Of a stretch of DNA of 64,000 nucleotides, positions 44,244 to 53,303 are shown piece by piece. The stretch comes from CBDCGS01 sp965216915 (GTDB taxonomy: Bacteria > Pseudomonadota > Alphaproteobacteria > UBA828): positions 248,001 to 312,000 of the forward strand of contig CBDCGS010000011.1 of the NCBI GenBank assembly GCA_965216915.1. The letters are read 5' to 3'. A program made the position numbers and the translations under genes. A model generated the notes under the pieces. The model was not told the DNA's origin and ran no database searches. It saw nothing but the letters and a program-made list of their open reading frames with translations. Numbering within the stretch: position 1 is the first letter of the stretch; every line of letters starts with the position of its first letter.

Positions 44244-45782
44244 CTAGAACTTGCGTCGGATCTCCAGCCGTGCGCCCGCGATGTCCGCTTCCTCGACCCG
44301 GGCGCCATACATCGCGTCGGCACGCAGGATCCAAGCCTCGCTGAGCGGAAATTGGTAGCGCACGCCGGCCGCGTACTCGTCACCCGCAGCCGGGCGGCCC
44401 GGTTCGTTGTCGCTCCCCATGACCTGCACGGTCGCCACCTCGACGACGATCTGCCGGTCGAGGGCGAACAAGTACTGCAATCCAAGCGCCCCGCCGAAGG
44501 TGTCTTGGCCGCTCGCATCGAGGGTCGGGAAGCCTGTCAGGTTGTCGCTCTCGAAGTTGATGCCCGTATTGCGTAGCACGCCACCGGCGGCACCAGCGCG
44601 GGCGGCGGCTTGCGGACGATCGAAGCCGGCCCAGACGTTGAAGTAAGGAAGCAGGGTCGAGGGCAGCTCGGTGATCAGCGAATTCTCCACCAGGAAAATG
44701 ACGCCGTCGGCCGTCTGCTGACCCACCGTCGGATCCTGCGAAACGTTCCAGATGACCCGCACGCTGTTGGAGAGCCAGGCCCCGTAGCGCTTGGAGAACG
44801 CCAAGGTCAGGTTGAGATAGTCGAACTCGTCGAAACTGTCCTTGCCGTCGATATAGGCCATACCGAGTTCCCAGAAGCCCTGGTTGGCCTCGATGAACGC
44901 GGCAGCACCGTAGATACTGACATTGTGATCGGCGGCGGCGCCATCGGCGGCCACGATCGCCGGCGTCGTCACTTTGTCAAACCCGAAGAAGAACGAGAAA
45001 TCCATGTTGGAAATGTCGAGCGTCGGGCTGTTGAGCGCGGGAATGGCGAACGCGAAACCGGTGAACGCATCCTCTAGCCACACGCCGTTTTGATAGAGGA
45101 GCGGCATCAGGCCGACGGCGAACGGCAGATCCAGCGACGTGTAATTCCCGGTCAGGCCAGACCAGATGGGTCCCACGTCGCCTTCGAAGAACAACGCATC
45201 CAAGTTGAGATTGAATACGAGGTCGCAGCGGTCGCTCTGGCTGCGATCGTTACCGAAGAGCTCGCAGTTGGTAAAGTTCGCGCCCTGCTGAAGCGGACCA
45301 ATGAACCAATGGATGCGCTCGGTCGAGGTGAATTGATAATCGAATTCGAGATTGAGCCGCGTGGCAACCTGGCCAAGCTCGGCCGCGCCGTTGTCGTTGT
45401 ACGCGACGGCCGCGCGCCAATCACCGTAGACGTAGAACTCGGTGAAGGTCGGGTTGAGCTCACCGAGGAAGGTCCCGTGGTCCGTGAACGGACCAGCGGT
45501 GTAGAGCTCGCGGCCCGCCTCGATGAGAGGCCGCGTCACCACATAAGCTGACTTGCCACCATAGATCTCGAGCTGCGCGTCGATATCGTAGGGCTTGTCC
45601 TCGTAGCTTGGATCGGGCCGAAACACATCCCGGTCATGCTCGACCTGGCGTGCCGCCGGATCCATTTCGATCTCAGCGGAAACCACCGGGTCAACGACAC
45701 CAAGAGTCAGCGCCACTGCCGCGGCAACCGCTCCCCCCGCCAGGCGGCGGGGGGAAACGGCGGAACGTCCTGTGGTATTCAC
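44244..45782 (-). CDS. Outer-membrane beta-barrel protein of the multihaem operon
   Basis: 512 aa. A signal peptide (LAGGAVAAAVALTLGVVDPVVSA) precedes alternating amphipathic strands with many aromatic girdle residues and a C-terminal phenylalanine (LEIRRKF), as in outer-membrane barrels. A cysteine pair in NCELFGNDRSQSDRC may close a loop. It has no haem motif and no CxxC near the N-terminus as in MtrB. It lies 2 nt after the pentahaem gene and 20 nt before the reductase. A porin for substrate entry or a sheath for cytochromes is inferred. Confidence 0.75.
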   Translation of the reverse strand: MNTTGRSAVSPRRLAGGAVAAAVALTLGVVDPVVSAEIEMDPAARQVEHDRDVFRPDPSYEDKPYDIDAQLEIYGGKSAYVVTRPLIEAGRELYTAGPFTDHGTFLGELNPTFTEFYVYGDWRAAVAYNDNGAAELGQVATRLNLEFDYQFTSTERIHWFIGPLQQGANFTNCELFGNDRSQSDRCDLVFNLNLDALFFEGDVGPIWSGLTGNYTSLDLPFAVGLMPLLYQNGVWLEDAFTGFAFAIPALNSPTLDISNMDFSFFFGFDKVTTPAIVAADGAAADHNVSIYGAAAFIEANQGFWELGMAYIDGKDSFDEFDYLNLTLAFSKRYGAWLSNSVRVIWNVSQDPTVGQQTADGVIFLVENSLITELPSTLLPYFNVWAGFDRPQAAARAGAAGGVLRNTGINFESDNLTGFPTLDASGQDTFGGALGLQYLFALDRQIVVEVATVQVMGSDNEPGRPAAGDEYAAGVRYQFPLSEAWILRADAMYGARVEEADIAGARLEIRRKF

Positions 45783-45784
45783 GG

Positions 45785-47602
45785 CTACCCCTCTATCTCG
45801 AATTCCACCGTGTAATCGTCAATGTCGATCATCCACTCGTTCATCGCACGCTCCATCTCGGTCGTCGCGCCGACGAATCGCATGAAATAGATCGGCTCTG
45901 CCCGGCTGCGCATGCGCACGGCAAGGCGATAGGTCCCGGGCTTGGCGATCAGATCGCCCGGAACGGAATAGTCAGCATCCCGCGCCATGAGCGGCGGCAG
46001 GCTCCGCCCTTCCATGCGCACGAACGGCGGATGATTGATCACCGTCACGGGCTGTGCGGGCGGCCGCAGGAACGGCAGCTGATCGACATCGAAATTGACC
46101 GGCAAGTACATCTCGCGATCGGTGCCCTTGACGTTGGTCGTCAAGAACTTCGTCTGGAGATTGAACAGCTGGTCGTCGTGCGGAATCTTGCCCGCCAGCA
46201 CGTCGGCGCTGTGCAAGTCGGCCATGTCGCCGGCGCTGTCGATGTAGCCGGATTCCCAGATATTGTTGCCGTCCGGATCGATCAGCGCGACGTTGAGCCA
46301 CAGCTCCGGCTGCGCGCCGAGCGAGCCCGACGGCAGATTGTGGCCGGCGTTCTTGTTGGTCACGACGTATTTGAACGAAAGCGTCTGACCGACGCGCCGA
46401 TCGCTCGAGAAGAACGGGCCATCGACGTGCGACCCGTTGGTCATGACCTGACGCCGAAGCTCGGCTTTCTCCTCGATCAGCTCGATGTTCTGATCGATGA
46501 TGGCGCGCGCTTCCTCGCGATCGAAGCGATCTTCCCAAATCTCGGGGAACGCGATCTCCTCCATCTCACCGGCATCGACCGCCTCTTCATATTCATCCTC
46601 CCACTCCTCGACGCCCCACTCGGACCGGTAATCGAACTGGAGCCACTCCTCCATCGTCCAGTTCTCGGCCTCGGGGTTGTGCGGGAAGATGCCCGGATGC
46701 GCGATCGGATAACCCGGACCCGCGAAGGCATGGCTATGCCGGACCCGGTCTGGATTGACCGGCCGCCCGTCGACCACCGCCGCCGGACCGCGCTTGAAGC
46801 CATCCGGCACGCCCGGCGTGTAGCTCATATGGCAGTCCTGGCAGGTCACGCCTTCCTTGAACGCGGGCGAATCGCGGAACTGATCCCACACGACCTCGAG
46901 CTTGATGCCGAGGTTCACCTTCACCTGGTGGCACGACACGCAGAACTCGGATTCGGAGAGCTGGGTGAACTTGATGCCGTCATTGTGGATCTGATTGCCG
47001 CGTTCGGTCTCATCGGTCGCGACCTTCCAGCCGCCCTTGTCCTCGACCACCGCGCGCACGCCATCGCCGCCGATGTTGCCGTAGACCGGCTCGAAAATCT
47101 TGCCGGGCTCGATGTTGCGTTGGCCGTTGACCTTGTAATAGCTGTCGCCGACGCGGTGGCACGTGATGCAGGTGATACCTTCTCGGGAGACCTGCGAACG
47201 CTCCCACACCGGCATCTCGCGCGCTTCGCCCATCTGCGTGCCGACCTGCGCGTGGCAACGCACGCAGAATGTGTTGATGGTCGGCGCCAAGCTGTTGATG
47301 GCGTTCTCGAACTTGTGGAACATCGGCGAGATCGACGCGTAGGCATGGTTCGAGGAGGCCCATTCCCAATAGATCTCCTCATGACAGGCCATGCATTTCG
47401 ACGCGCTCGGGAAATCATCCTCATCGAGGATCGCCGCGTGCATCGCAGCAGCATCCTCGTCGCTGATCTCCATCGCCTCGTCGGCCCCCTCGTGCTCGTC
47501 CGCGAGGACCGGTTGGGTGGCCCAGCAAGCCGCGGCGAAAAATCCCGCCGCGAAAAGGGGCAGCCAGCGTTTGCGCCAAGGTTTTTTCATCAGCTCACTC
47601 AT
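45785..47602 (-). CDS. Pentahaem c-type cytochrome
   Basis: 605 aa with a signal peptide (WLPLFAAGFFAAACWATQPVLA). Five haem motifs: CMACH 70, CVRCH 113, CITCH 145, CVSCH 221, CQDCH 254, in a cytochrome c554-like arrangement. An acidic helical linker (about 315-385) leads to a beta-rich C-terminal domain beginning at NKNAGHNLPSG (419-426), where the His may bind a haem. I start at ATG 47602, overlapping the decahaem stop by 8 nt; ATG 47590 is possible. Periplasmic electron carrier or terminal reductase, substrate unknown. Confidence 0.85.
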   Translation of the reverse strand: MSELMKKPWRKRWLPLFAAGFFAAACWATQPVLADEHEGADEAMEISDEDAAAMHAAILDEDDFPSASKCMACHEEIYWEWASSNHAYASISPMFHKFENAINSLAPTINTFCVRCHAQVGTQMGEAREMPVWERSQVSREGITCITCHRVGDSYYKVNGQRNIEPGKIFEPVYGNIGGDGVRAVVEDKGGWKVATDETERGNQIHNDGIKFTQLSESEFCVSCHQVKVNLGIKLEVVWDQFRDSPAFKEGVTCQDCHMSYTPGVPDGFKRGPAAVVDGRPVNPDRVRHSHAFAGPGYPIAHPGIFPHNPEAENWTMEEWLQFDYRSEWGVEEWEDEYEEAVDAGEMEEIAFPEIWEDRFDREEARAIIDQNIELIEEKAELRRQVMTNGSHVDGPFFSSDRRVGQTLSFKYVVTNKNAGHNLPSGSLGAQPELWLNVALIDPDGNNIWESGYIDSAGDMADLHSADVLAGKIPHDDQLFNLQTKFLTTNVKGTDREMYLPVNFDVDQLPFLRPPAQPVTVINHPPFVRMEGRSLPPLMARDADYSVPGDLIAKPGTYRLAVRMRSRAEPIYFMRFVGATTEMERAMNEWMIDIDDYTVEFEIEG

Positions 47603-49574
47603 TGTCGTCTCTCGCCATCCGCAGGTCAAAACCGGGCTCAAAGTGATACACGTGGCAAAGTTGGCAATCCTGCCGCACCTGGCCTTCGTTGTGGCATTGA
47701 GCGCATGATTCCTGACTTATCGGATAAAAGTTGCTCTCGAAGTGATGGGGGTCACTCTGTCCAAATGACTCCGCGAACTGCGCCGCCTCATTGATCTTAT
47801 GACACACTCTGCAGCCGCTGTCCGGATCCATGAGGTTGACGCCTTCCGGATCGAGGAGTGTGAGATGCGTCCCGTGCGAATAGCTCGTGTAGGGACGCGC
47901 TTCAGACGGCCGGTAACGCCATTCGAGTTCCAGCGCGCCGTCAGCGTTGCCTGAAACCGCATGGCATTTCGTGCAGGCGCCGACGCCATCCGAGCGGCTG
48001 AGCACGCTGTCGCGCATCATCGTCGCGTATTCCACCAGGTCGTCCTCGCCCGCTTCGTGCACGCTCTCGACGGAAAACTCGAGCCAGGCACGCGCCACCG
48101 CATCGCCATGGTCGAGCGGCCGGTATTTAAGCTCGACCAGATCGCCGTACCAACCGCCGAAATCCGGATCCATCGGCGCCTCATATTCGAGGTTGTTCGC
48201 CCACGCGCAAGCCACTCGCTTCACGAGCTCGGCGTTGAGGCCGGACAACAGGTCCGTCGCATTGCCGCCGCGCTCCTCGACGAGCTCCGCGATCGGCGCC
48301 GGACCCTCTTCCATCAACCGCGCCACGAACTCTTGAATCGGCTCGCTATATTCTTCCATGTCGTCCGTCGGCACGCCCAGCAGATAGGCGATCACGGGCG
48401 TCGGCTCGTCCACCGAGGCGGGGTCGTACCACTCCTCCTCCTCGTCGTCCTCCGACATATCGAGCATGCCCGCGTCGTCGGCCTCCATGGCCTCGTCGAT
48501 CATCTCCTTCAGGCCGGTCATCTGCTCCATCACGGCTTCCCACGCTTCCAGCGTGGGGCCGCACGCTTCCATGACCCGCTCGGGATCGATGAGGTTCTCC
48601 TCGAACTCCGGGAGCCGAAGCAGGATGAGGTCGCGCGTGACCACCGTGTCGTAGTGGCAGGTCGCGCACGCCTCGAAGCCGGTCGGCTGGACCGCCTGCG
48701 CCGCGGTGTCGACCTCGTGGCAGGTGGTGCAGTCCTCGGGCGCGAGATCGGCGTAGCGTTGATCCACGAAATGCTTGGTGATGTGCGAGGAATGGTTGAA
48801 GGCGATCGACGTGCGCCGGTCGTGCGGGAATGTGTTGCCGAACGACGGATGGTTGTCGCCGAAATCATCCGCCTGCTTCTCATGGCAGAGATTGCATTGC
48901 CCGTCGGAGAGGTTCGTCAGGTCGTAGTCCTCTCCCTTGTGCTCGGTGTGGCACATGACGCATTGGGTCGGCGGGGCGTTGGCGTTGCTCGTCTGGACCA
49001 AGCCCGCGTTGTTGTGGGCAAGCCGCGCATCGCCGCCAAAGGTATGACAATCGAGGCATTGGCCGGTCATGTCCTGCTCGTGGAAGGCCGCCAGGAACCA
49101 GTCGCCTGCATCCTCCCCATGCGCCGTGTGGCAGGAGACGCACCCAGTCTCGGCGGTGAAGTTGGCATGTCCACCGGTGAGTGTGCCGGCGCTCTTCACG
49201 GCGTCACCGGCATCGCCACCGAAGGTCAGGAAGACGGCGATCAAGGCCACCACGGTCGCAAACGCCCCGCCCGCAAGAAACTGGCGCACGCGACGGATGG
49301 TGCGCCGTGGTCGACACGGTGGATGCTGTTGCGAGCACGTGCCGTCGGACTTCGGCCCGGTGTCGCACGGGCCGCCGAAGAGCGGCGAGCGGCGGCACTC
49401 GAAGCGATCGCCGACCTGCGCCGGTCGGCACTCGGTTGTCCCACCGCATCGTCCATTCACGGTGGGCCCGAACTCGCAAGGCTTGTCCCAGGCGGCGCCG
49501 CGGCCGCACCGGAAGCGCAGAGTCGGCCGCTCGTAACGGCTGACGTCGTGCTTGAATTTCTCCGGATCCATCAT
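47595..49574 (-). CDS. Membrane-anchored decahaem cytochrome with duplicated Cys4 N-terminal module
   Basis: 659 aa. Residues 23-49 and 60-87 form two copies of C-x9-C-x9-C-x5/6-C sharing PCxxGPxxxGxC. A basic stretch and one TM helix (about 98-118) place this module in the cytoplasm. The periplasmic part holds ten CxxCH motifs (CVSCH 145, then CLDCH, CVMCH, CNLCH, CTTCH, CATCH, CTKCH, CRVCH, CAQCH, CQLCH), six in the first half and four at the end, separated by an acidic helical region. ATG 49574 overlaps the cytochrome b stop (ATGA). Probably the trans-membrane hub of the operon; no named family recognised. Confidence 0.87.
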   Translation of the reverse strand: MMDPEKFKHDVSRYERPTLRFRCGRGAAWDKPCEFGPTVNGRCGGTTECRPAQVGDRFECRRSPLFGGPCDTGPKSDGTCSQQHPPCRPRRTIRRVRQFLAGGAFATVVALIAVFLTFGGDAGDAVKSAGTLTGGHANFTAETGCVSCHTAHGEDAGDWFLAAFHEQDMTGQCLDCHTFGGDARLAHNNAGLVQTSNANAPPTQCVMCHTEHKGEDYDLTNLSDGQCNLCHEKQADDFGDNHPSFGNTFPHDRRTSIAFNHSSHITKHFVDQRYADLAPEDCTTCHEVDTAAQAVQPTGFEACATCHYDTVVTRDLILLRLPEFEENLIDPERVMEACGPTLEAWEAVMEQMTGLKEMIDEAMEADDAGMLDMSEDDEEEEWYDPASVDEPTPVIAYLLGVPTDDMEEYSEPIQEFVARLMEEGPAPIAELVEERGGNATDLLSGLNAELVKRVACAWANNLEYEAPMDPDFGGWYGDLVELKYRPLDHGDAVARAWLEFSVESVHEAGEDDLVEYATMMRDSVLSRSDGVGACTKCHAVSGNADGALELEWRYRPSEARPYTSYSHGTHLTLLDPEGVNLMDPDSGCRVCHKINEAAQFAESFGQSDPHHFESNFYPISQESCAQCHNEGQVRQDCQLCHVYHFEPGFDLRMARDDNE

Positions 49575-50386
49575 AGCGCGTACACGTTCACGACGATCAC
49601 GTGCCAGAACATCAGCCCGAGCACGGCCGCGGCGAGCGGCACGTGCACCAGCAGCCACATCTTCATGATCGACTGGCAGGCGTAGTGGAGGTCGATGTCG
49701 TTCTTGTAGCGCGCGAGCGCCGTGATCGTTTCGAGATGCGCCCGCTCGGCGTCGTTCAGGTAACGATCGATGGTCTGGTGCTGATGGCTGATCCAGTGCT
49801 CGCCGGCCTGACCGCCGAGCGCGTGGTTGAGGTAGAAGCGCGGCTTCCGGAAGTACCAGCGCATGGTCTCGAGGTAATGACGCGCGAGGGTGTCGCTGCC
49901 GGTCTCATCTGCGCAGGCGCGCACCGCAGCCTCGGCCTTCTCGCGCACCTCGGCGATCTCCGCCGGAATGCGCTCGTAGATGATCTCGAAATCGGATTGC
50001 ACGAGGCGCTTCGGGTAATAGCGCTGAATGATGTAGCCGAAGATCCCACTCAACGAGACCATGTAGAACGTCACGGCAAGCGCCTGCTCATAGGCGCCGC
50101 TCGGCCAGAAGCTCCCGGTGTGCACGAAGAAGATCGCGATGGCCACCATGCCGCCGACCGCGTGGAACGCGAGCCAATAGGCGACCCGCCCGAGCGGCAC
50201 CATCGAGAGCTTCTTGCGCGTGTTGAAGATGGCGAGCGCCAGCATCAGGGCGAACAGGGCGTAGCCGGTGATAAATTCCGAGCGGCCCAGGCTCAGCCGC
50301 GCCTCGTTCGCGTAGACGGTGAGCGAGATGATCGCGGCGATCGCGATCAGCCAGAGGACCGCGTAGCGGACGAGGATCGCGTTCAC
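49571..50386 (-). CDS. Di-haem membrane cytochrome b-like protein
   Basis: 271 aa with about five hydrophobic segments (5-27, 38-57, 69-90, 103-122, 243-266). H75/H89 and H248/H262 lie in two helices, each pair 14 residues apart, the spacing of stacked bis-His b haems in cytochrome b and formate-dehydrogenase-type subunits. A soluble helical loop (about 125-240) separates helices 4 and 5. GTG 50386 overlaps the upstream stop (GTGA). It probably exchanges electrons between quinone or the [4Fe-4S] protein and the decahaem cytochrome. Confidence 0.78.
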   Translation of the reverse strand: MNAILVRYAVLWLIAIAAIISLTVYANEARLSLGRSEFITGYALFALMLALAIFNTRKKLSMVPLGRVAYWLAFHAVGGMVAIAIFFVHTGSFWPSGAYEQALAVTFYMVSLSGIFGYIIQRYYPKRLVQSDFEIIYERIPAEIAEVREKAEAAVRACADETGSDTLARHYLETMRWYFRKPRFYLNHALGGQAGEHWISHQHQTIDRYLNDAERAHLETITALARYKNDIDLHYACQSIMKMWLLVHVPLAAAVLGLMFWHVIVVNVYAL

Positions 50387-52056
50387 AGCGTCGCCCCCCG
50401 GAAGGTCTCGTCGCCCTTGAAGTCGACCCGCCTCAGCGCGTCGTGCGGACAGGCGCGCACACAGGCCGGCCCACCCGGATTGCCGGCGCAAAGATCGCAC
50501 TTCGTCGCCTTCATGATCGGCTTCTGGCTGTCCGGATCGCGCAGCAGCTGCCCTTGCATGTCGCGAATCTCGACCAGACGGATGTTGTTGTAGGGGCAGG
50601 AGTTCGCGCAGGTTCCGCAGCCGATGCAGGTGTCGTCATTGACCACCACCGCGCCCGTTGACAGCGAACGGTGAATGGCGCCCGTGGGGCAGCCGATCAT
50701 GCACACCGGGTCGGCGCAATGCATGCAGGCATTAGCCACCATCCAATGGTCGAACGTGCGCCCGTGGCGCGCGAAGCGCGGGTTGCCGCCATGGGTCGAG
50801 GCGCACGCACGCACGCAATCATCGCAGCGCACACAGCGATTGATGTCGATCAACATCGCCATTGTGCCGTTGATGAAGCGCTGCTCGACCGACCATTCCA
50901 TCGGCGCATCCGCCGAGACGGCGCGCGTCGCCAGATCCGTAAGCGGCGTTGGGGCCTGACGCAAATTGGGGAACACATACTTCTCGAGGATCGGCGCCGG
51001 CACGCGCAGCAGGTCGACATAGCCGAGCGCCGTGAGCGTGGTCTGCAAGGAGACATCGGTGCCGTCGCGGCCCGCCCACAGCTCGTCGAAGCCGAACACG
51101 TCGCCGGCGCCGAGATAAGTCAGCGTGCGCTGGCCCTTGCCCATACTGATCGACACCCGTGCGAAACCCGCGCGAATCATCAAGAGGCCGTCCGGATACT
51201 CGCCCTGCTTGGCGATCACCGGCTCCTTGTCGGCCTTGCCCTGGTCGCGCATGCGCTTGTAGCTGACGTGCCAGTCGAAAGCGCCGTGGGTCTCGAACAG
51301 CGTGGCGTCACTCACCTCCTGGATTTGCTCGTCGGTGAGACGCGCGAACAACGGCGACTCGCGAAGGTGCACCTTGAGAGCATTCTCGCGGTAGCGCTCG
51401 TCGATGGTGCGCCGCCAGCCGGGATCGTATTTGCGCAACTCGCGCAGACCCTGCCAGCGGATCTCGAGCAGCTCCGCTTCTTCCTCCGCGAAGATCGTTG
51501 CGGTGCGCGGCACGCGCCCGAGCGCCGCGAGCTCCCCAAACAGGGTGCCGGCGCCAAGCTCGGCGGTGTTGTGCTTGTCGACCACCGCCGGCACGTCCTG
51601 GAGGAACACGCGGGTCGACCCGAGATCGGCATCGCCCGACTCCCGGCGCACCGCCTGGCCGCCATAGCGGTGCGTGTCACGCACCTCGGGCACGATGCGG
51701 TTGGTCCAGAGCTGTGCCAATGCCTCCACGAAGGTCTTCTTGCGGGTGACCTGGCGGCCGATCAGGTTGCGCGGCAAGCCGGGTGCGAGCACCACGCGCA
51801 GCTTGCCCGAGATCACCAAGAACGCCGAATTGCCGTAGTCACCTTCGCGAACGACGAGGTCGCCCGGCCGATAGCTGACGAGCCGAGTGTCATTCCGGAT
51901 GATGCCCTGGAGCGGGGTGTGCTTGGGGAAGCTATCGGCGTCGATCGCCGCGAACTCGGACAGGTCCATGAGCCGCTCTGCGTCGGCATCTGACATATCC
52001 GGCCCGAACGGCGCGTCCCAACGTTGCGGGCGCGCCATCATGGCGACGTTTGCCAA
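50383..52056 (-). CDS. Fusion of two cyclic-nucleotide domains with a four-cluster ferredoxin
   Basis: 557 aa, no signal peptide, so cytoplasmic. Domain 1 (about 40-215) is a cNMP-binding barrel with phosphate-binding cassette TLFGELAALGRVPRTAT (171-187) and an insertion of about 70 residues before it. Domain 2 (about 225-365) has a degenerate cassette (DVFGFDELWAG, no Arg). Residues 400-545 carry sixteen Cys in four [4Fe-4S] motifs (408-418, 444-456, 477-487, 520-536), like HybA/DmsB-type electron-transfer subunits. No DNA-binding helix is seen. The frame opens with TTG 52056 after AGGGGGG; ATG 52041 or 52038 are alternatives. Confidence 0.88.
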   Translation of the reverse strand: MANVAMMARPQRWDAPFGPDMSDADAERLMDLSEFAAIDADSFPKHTPLQGIIRNDTRLVSYRPGDLVVREGDYGNSAFLVISGKLRVVLAPGLPRNLIGRQVTRKKTFVEALAQLWTNRIVPEVRDTHRYGGQAVRRESGDADLGSTRVFLQDVPAVVDKHNTAELGAGTLFGELAALGRVPRTATIFAEEEAELLEIRWQGLRELRKYDPGWRRTIDERYRENALKVHLRESPLFARLTDEQIQEVSDATLFETHGAFDWHVSYKRMRDQGKADKEPVIAKQGEYPDGLLMIRAGFARVSISMGKGQRTLTYLGAGDVFGFDELWAGRDGTDVSLQTTLTALGYVDLLRVPAPILEKYVFPNLRQAPTPLTDLATRAVSADAPMEWSVEQRFINGTMAMLIDINRCVRCDDCVRACASTHGGNPRFARHGRTFDHWMVANACMHCADPVCMIGCPTGAIHRSLSTGAVVVNDDTCIGCGTCANSCPYNNIRLVEIRDMQGQLLRDPDSQKPIMKATKCDLCAGNPGGPACVRACPHDALRRVDFKGDETFRGATL

Positions 52057-52262
52057 CTCCTGTCCCCCCTGTCTCAGGCCTTCGCGACGTCAGGAGACGA
52101 CCGCCTCGGCCGGGCGCCGTCTCCCCCCTTTTCGCGTCGCGTTAGCTTCCCTTTGAACGCAATAGAGTCGGGTGTTTCGGTCTCTCGGGTCCTTCAAACA
52201 TACCGGCGAGCGGGGGTGAAGCCTCGCACGGCCGCTCGGCATCCCCCGCCGCGCTCACAAAC

Positions 52263-53201
52263 CTACTTGTAGCTATCCTTGCTAGGCAACTTGCCGCCGA
52301 CCTCTCCGCTGAGGTCTTTGCCCTTGATCGCTTCGACCATTGCCCGCGCGGCTTCAGCCGTCGGGTTGGCAAGCAAATCAGCCGCCGCGCTGACACTGCT
52401 CAAGGCGTCCCGAGCCGCGGCCGCGCGTGCTTCCTGGAACTCCTTGTACTTGGCCGATACGTCATTTGCCGCAGCCTGGGTCGCGGACACGAGCTTCGCC
52501 GCCTGGCCGACGACGAACATGTTGGCAGCCTCCTGCGGCGTCATCTCCGCATTCACGGTCATGTTGGGCGGATAGAACCGATGGCGCACCGAGCCCTGGC
52601 TGTAGCGCACCAGCTCCCAATCGGGAACGGTGGGATGGCCGGCCTCGAGCATCTTGGCCAAGGTGTCGGCCGGGACGTTGGGGTTGGCGAGACCGTGGCA
52701 CTCCTGGCAATTCTCGGCGACGCCATAGGTGTCGCTCGGCCAACGCATGCCGGCCGCTGCGGCGTCCGCGATGCGCTTGGCCTTGTGCTCGGCTGATTCA
52801 TCCTCGCGCTTGACGCTCGGTCCGCCATAGTCGTTGTGGATCTTTAACCAGTCGGACGATGCGCCGTGGCAGCTTTCACATGACGGGCCAGCCTTCGGGC
52901 TCGCCTTGCCGCCGGGCTTCTTGGCAATCATCGTGTAGTGGCACTGCGTGCACACCTCACTCTTCTTCATGCTTTTCTCGCCGATGGCCTTCAGAATGCC
53001 CTTGGCCTTGTCGGACTTGTGCACCGTCTTGAGTGATTTGGCGTGCGCCGTGGCTTCCCAGATCTCGTGCTCCGCGCGATGACACTCGGCGCAAACCTTG
53101 GGCCCCTGATTGTAGGCCTCGGCTTTCGCACCGATTGTCGGCGCAATCATGAAGGCCGCGAACAGCATCGCCGCCGCCACCCCAAATGCCGCAAATCGCA
53201 T
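52263..53201 (-). CDS. Tetrahaem cytochrome c554-like protein
   Basis: 312 aa with a signal peptide (FGVAAAMLFAAFMIAPTIGAKA). Four haem motifs: CAECH 37, CTQCH 84, CESCH 108, CQECH 165, a cytochrome c554 pattern. The C-terminal third is Ala-rich and helical, without haem motifs. GGGGGA lies about 8 nt before ATG 53201. It precedes the cNMP-ferredoxin gene by 206 bp and may head the same transcript. Soluble periplasmic shuttle is the likely role. Confidence 0.87.
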   Translation of the reverse strand: MRFAAFGVAAAMLFAAFMIAPTIGAKAEAYNQGPKVCAECHRAEHEIWEATAHAKSLKTVHKSDKAKGILKAIGEKSMKKSEVCTQCHYTMIAKKPGGKASPKAGPSCESCHGASSDWLKIHNDYGGPSVKREDESAEHKAKRIADAAAAGMRWPSDTYGVAENCQECHGLANPNVPADTLAKMLEAGHPTVPDWELVRYSQGSVRHRFYPPNMTVNAEMTPQEAANMFVVGQAAKLVSATQAAANDVSAKYKEFQEARAAAARDALSSVSAAADLLANPTAEAARAMVEAIKGKDLSGEVGGKLPSKDSYK

Positions 53202-53303
53202 GTGTGAATCCCCCGCAGACTAGTGAATGCCTCCTGCTGTCATGATGCGTGATTTGCCCGAGTCAGACAACCCCCGTGATGGAACTCAAAGCGCCGAGTC
53301 CGT

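Noticed and set aside
52057..52262. Terminator or promoter between the tetrahaem and cNMP-ferredoxin genes
   Set aside because: A GCGGGGG/CCCCCGC pairing exists, but with a long loop and no T-tract, and no convincing -35/-10 pair was found, so co-transcription remains open.
42943..53201. Assignment of the cluster to MtrCAB/PioABC or the hydroxylamine oxidoreductase pathway
   Set aside because: The decahaem protein is inner-membrane anchored, the barrel lacks MtrB-type CxxC, and no HAO-type octahaem subunit is present; c554-like folds alone are not diagnostic.
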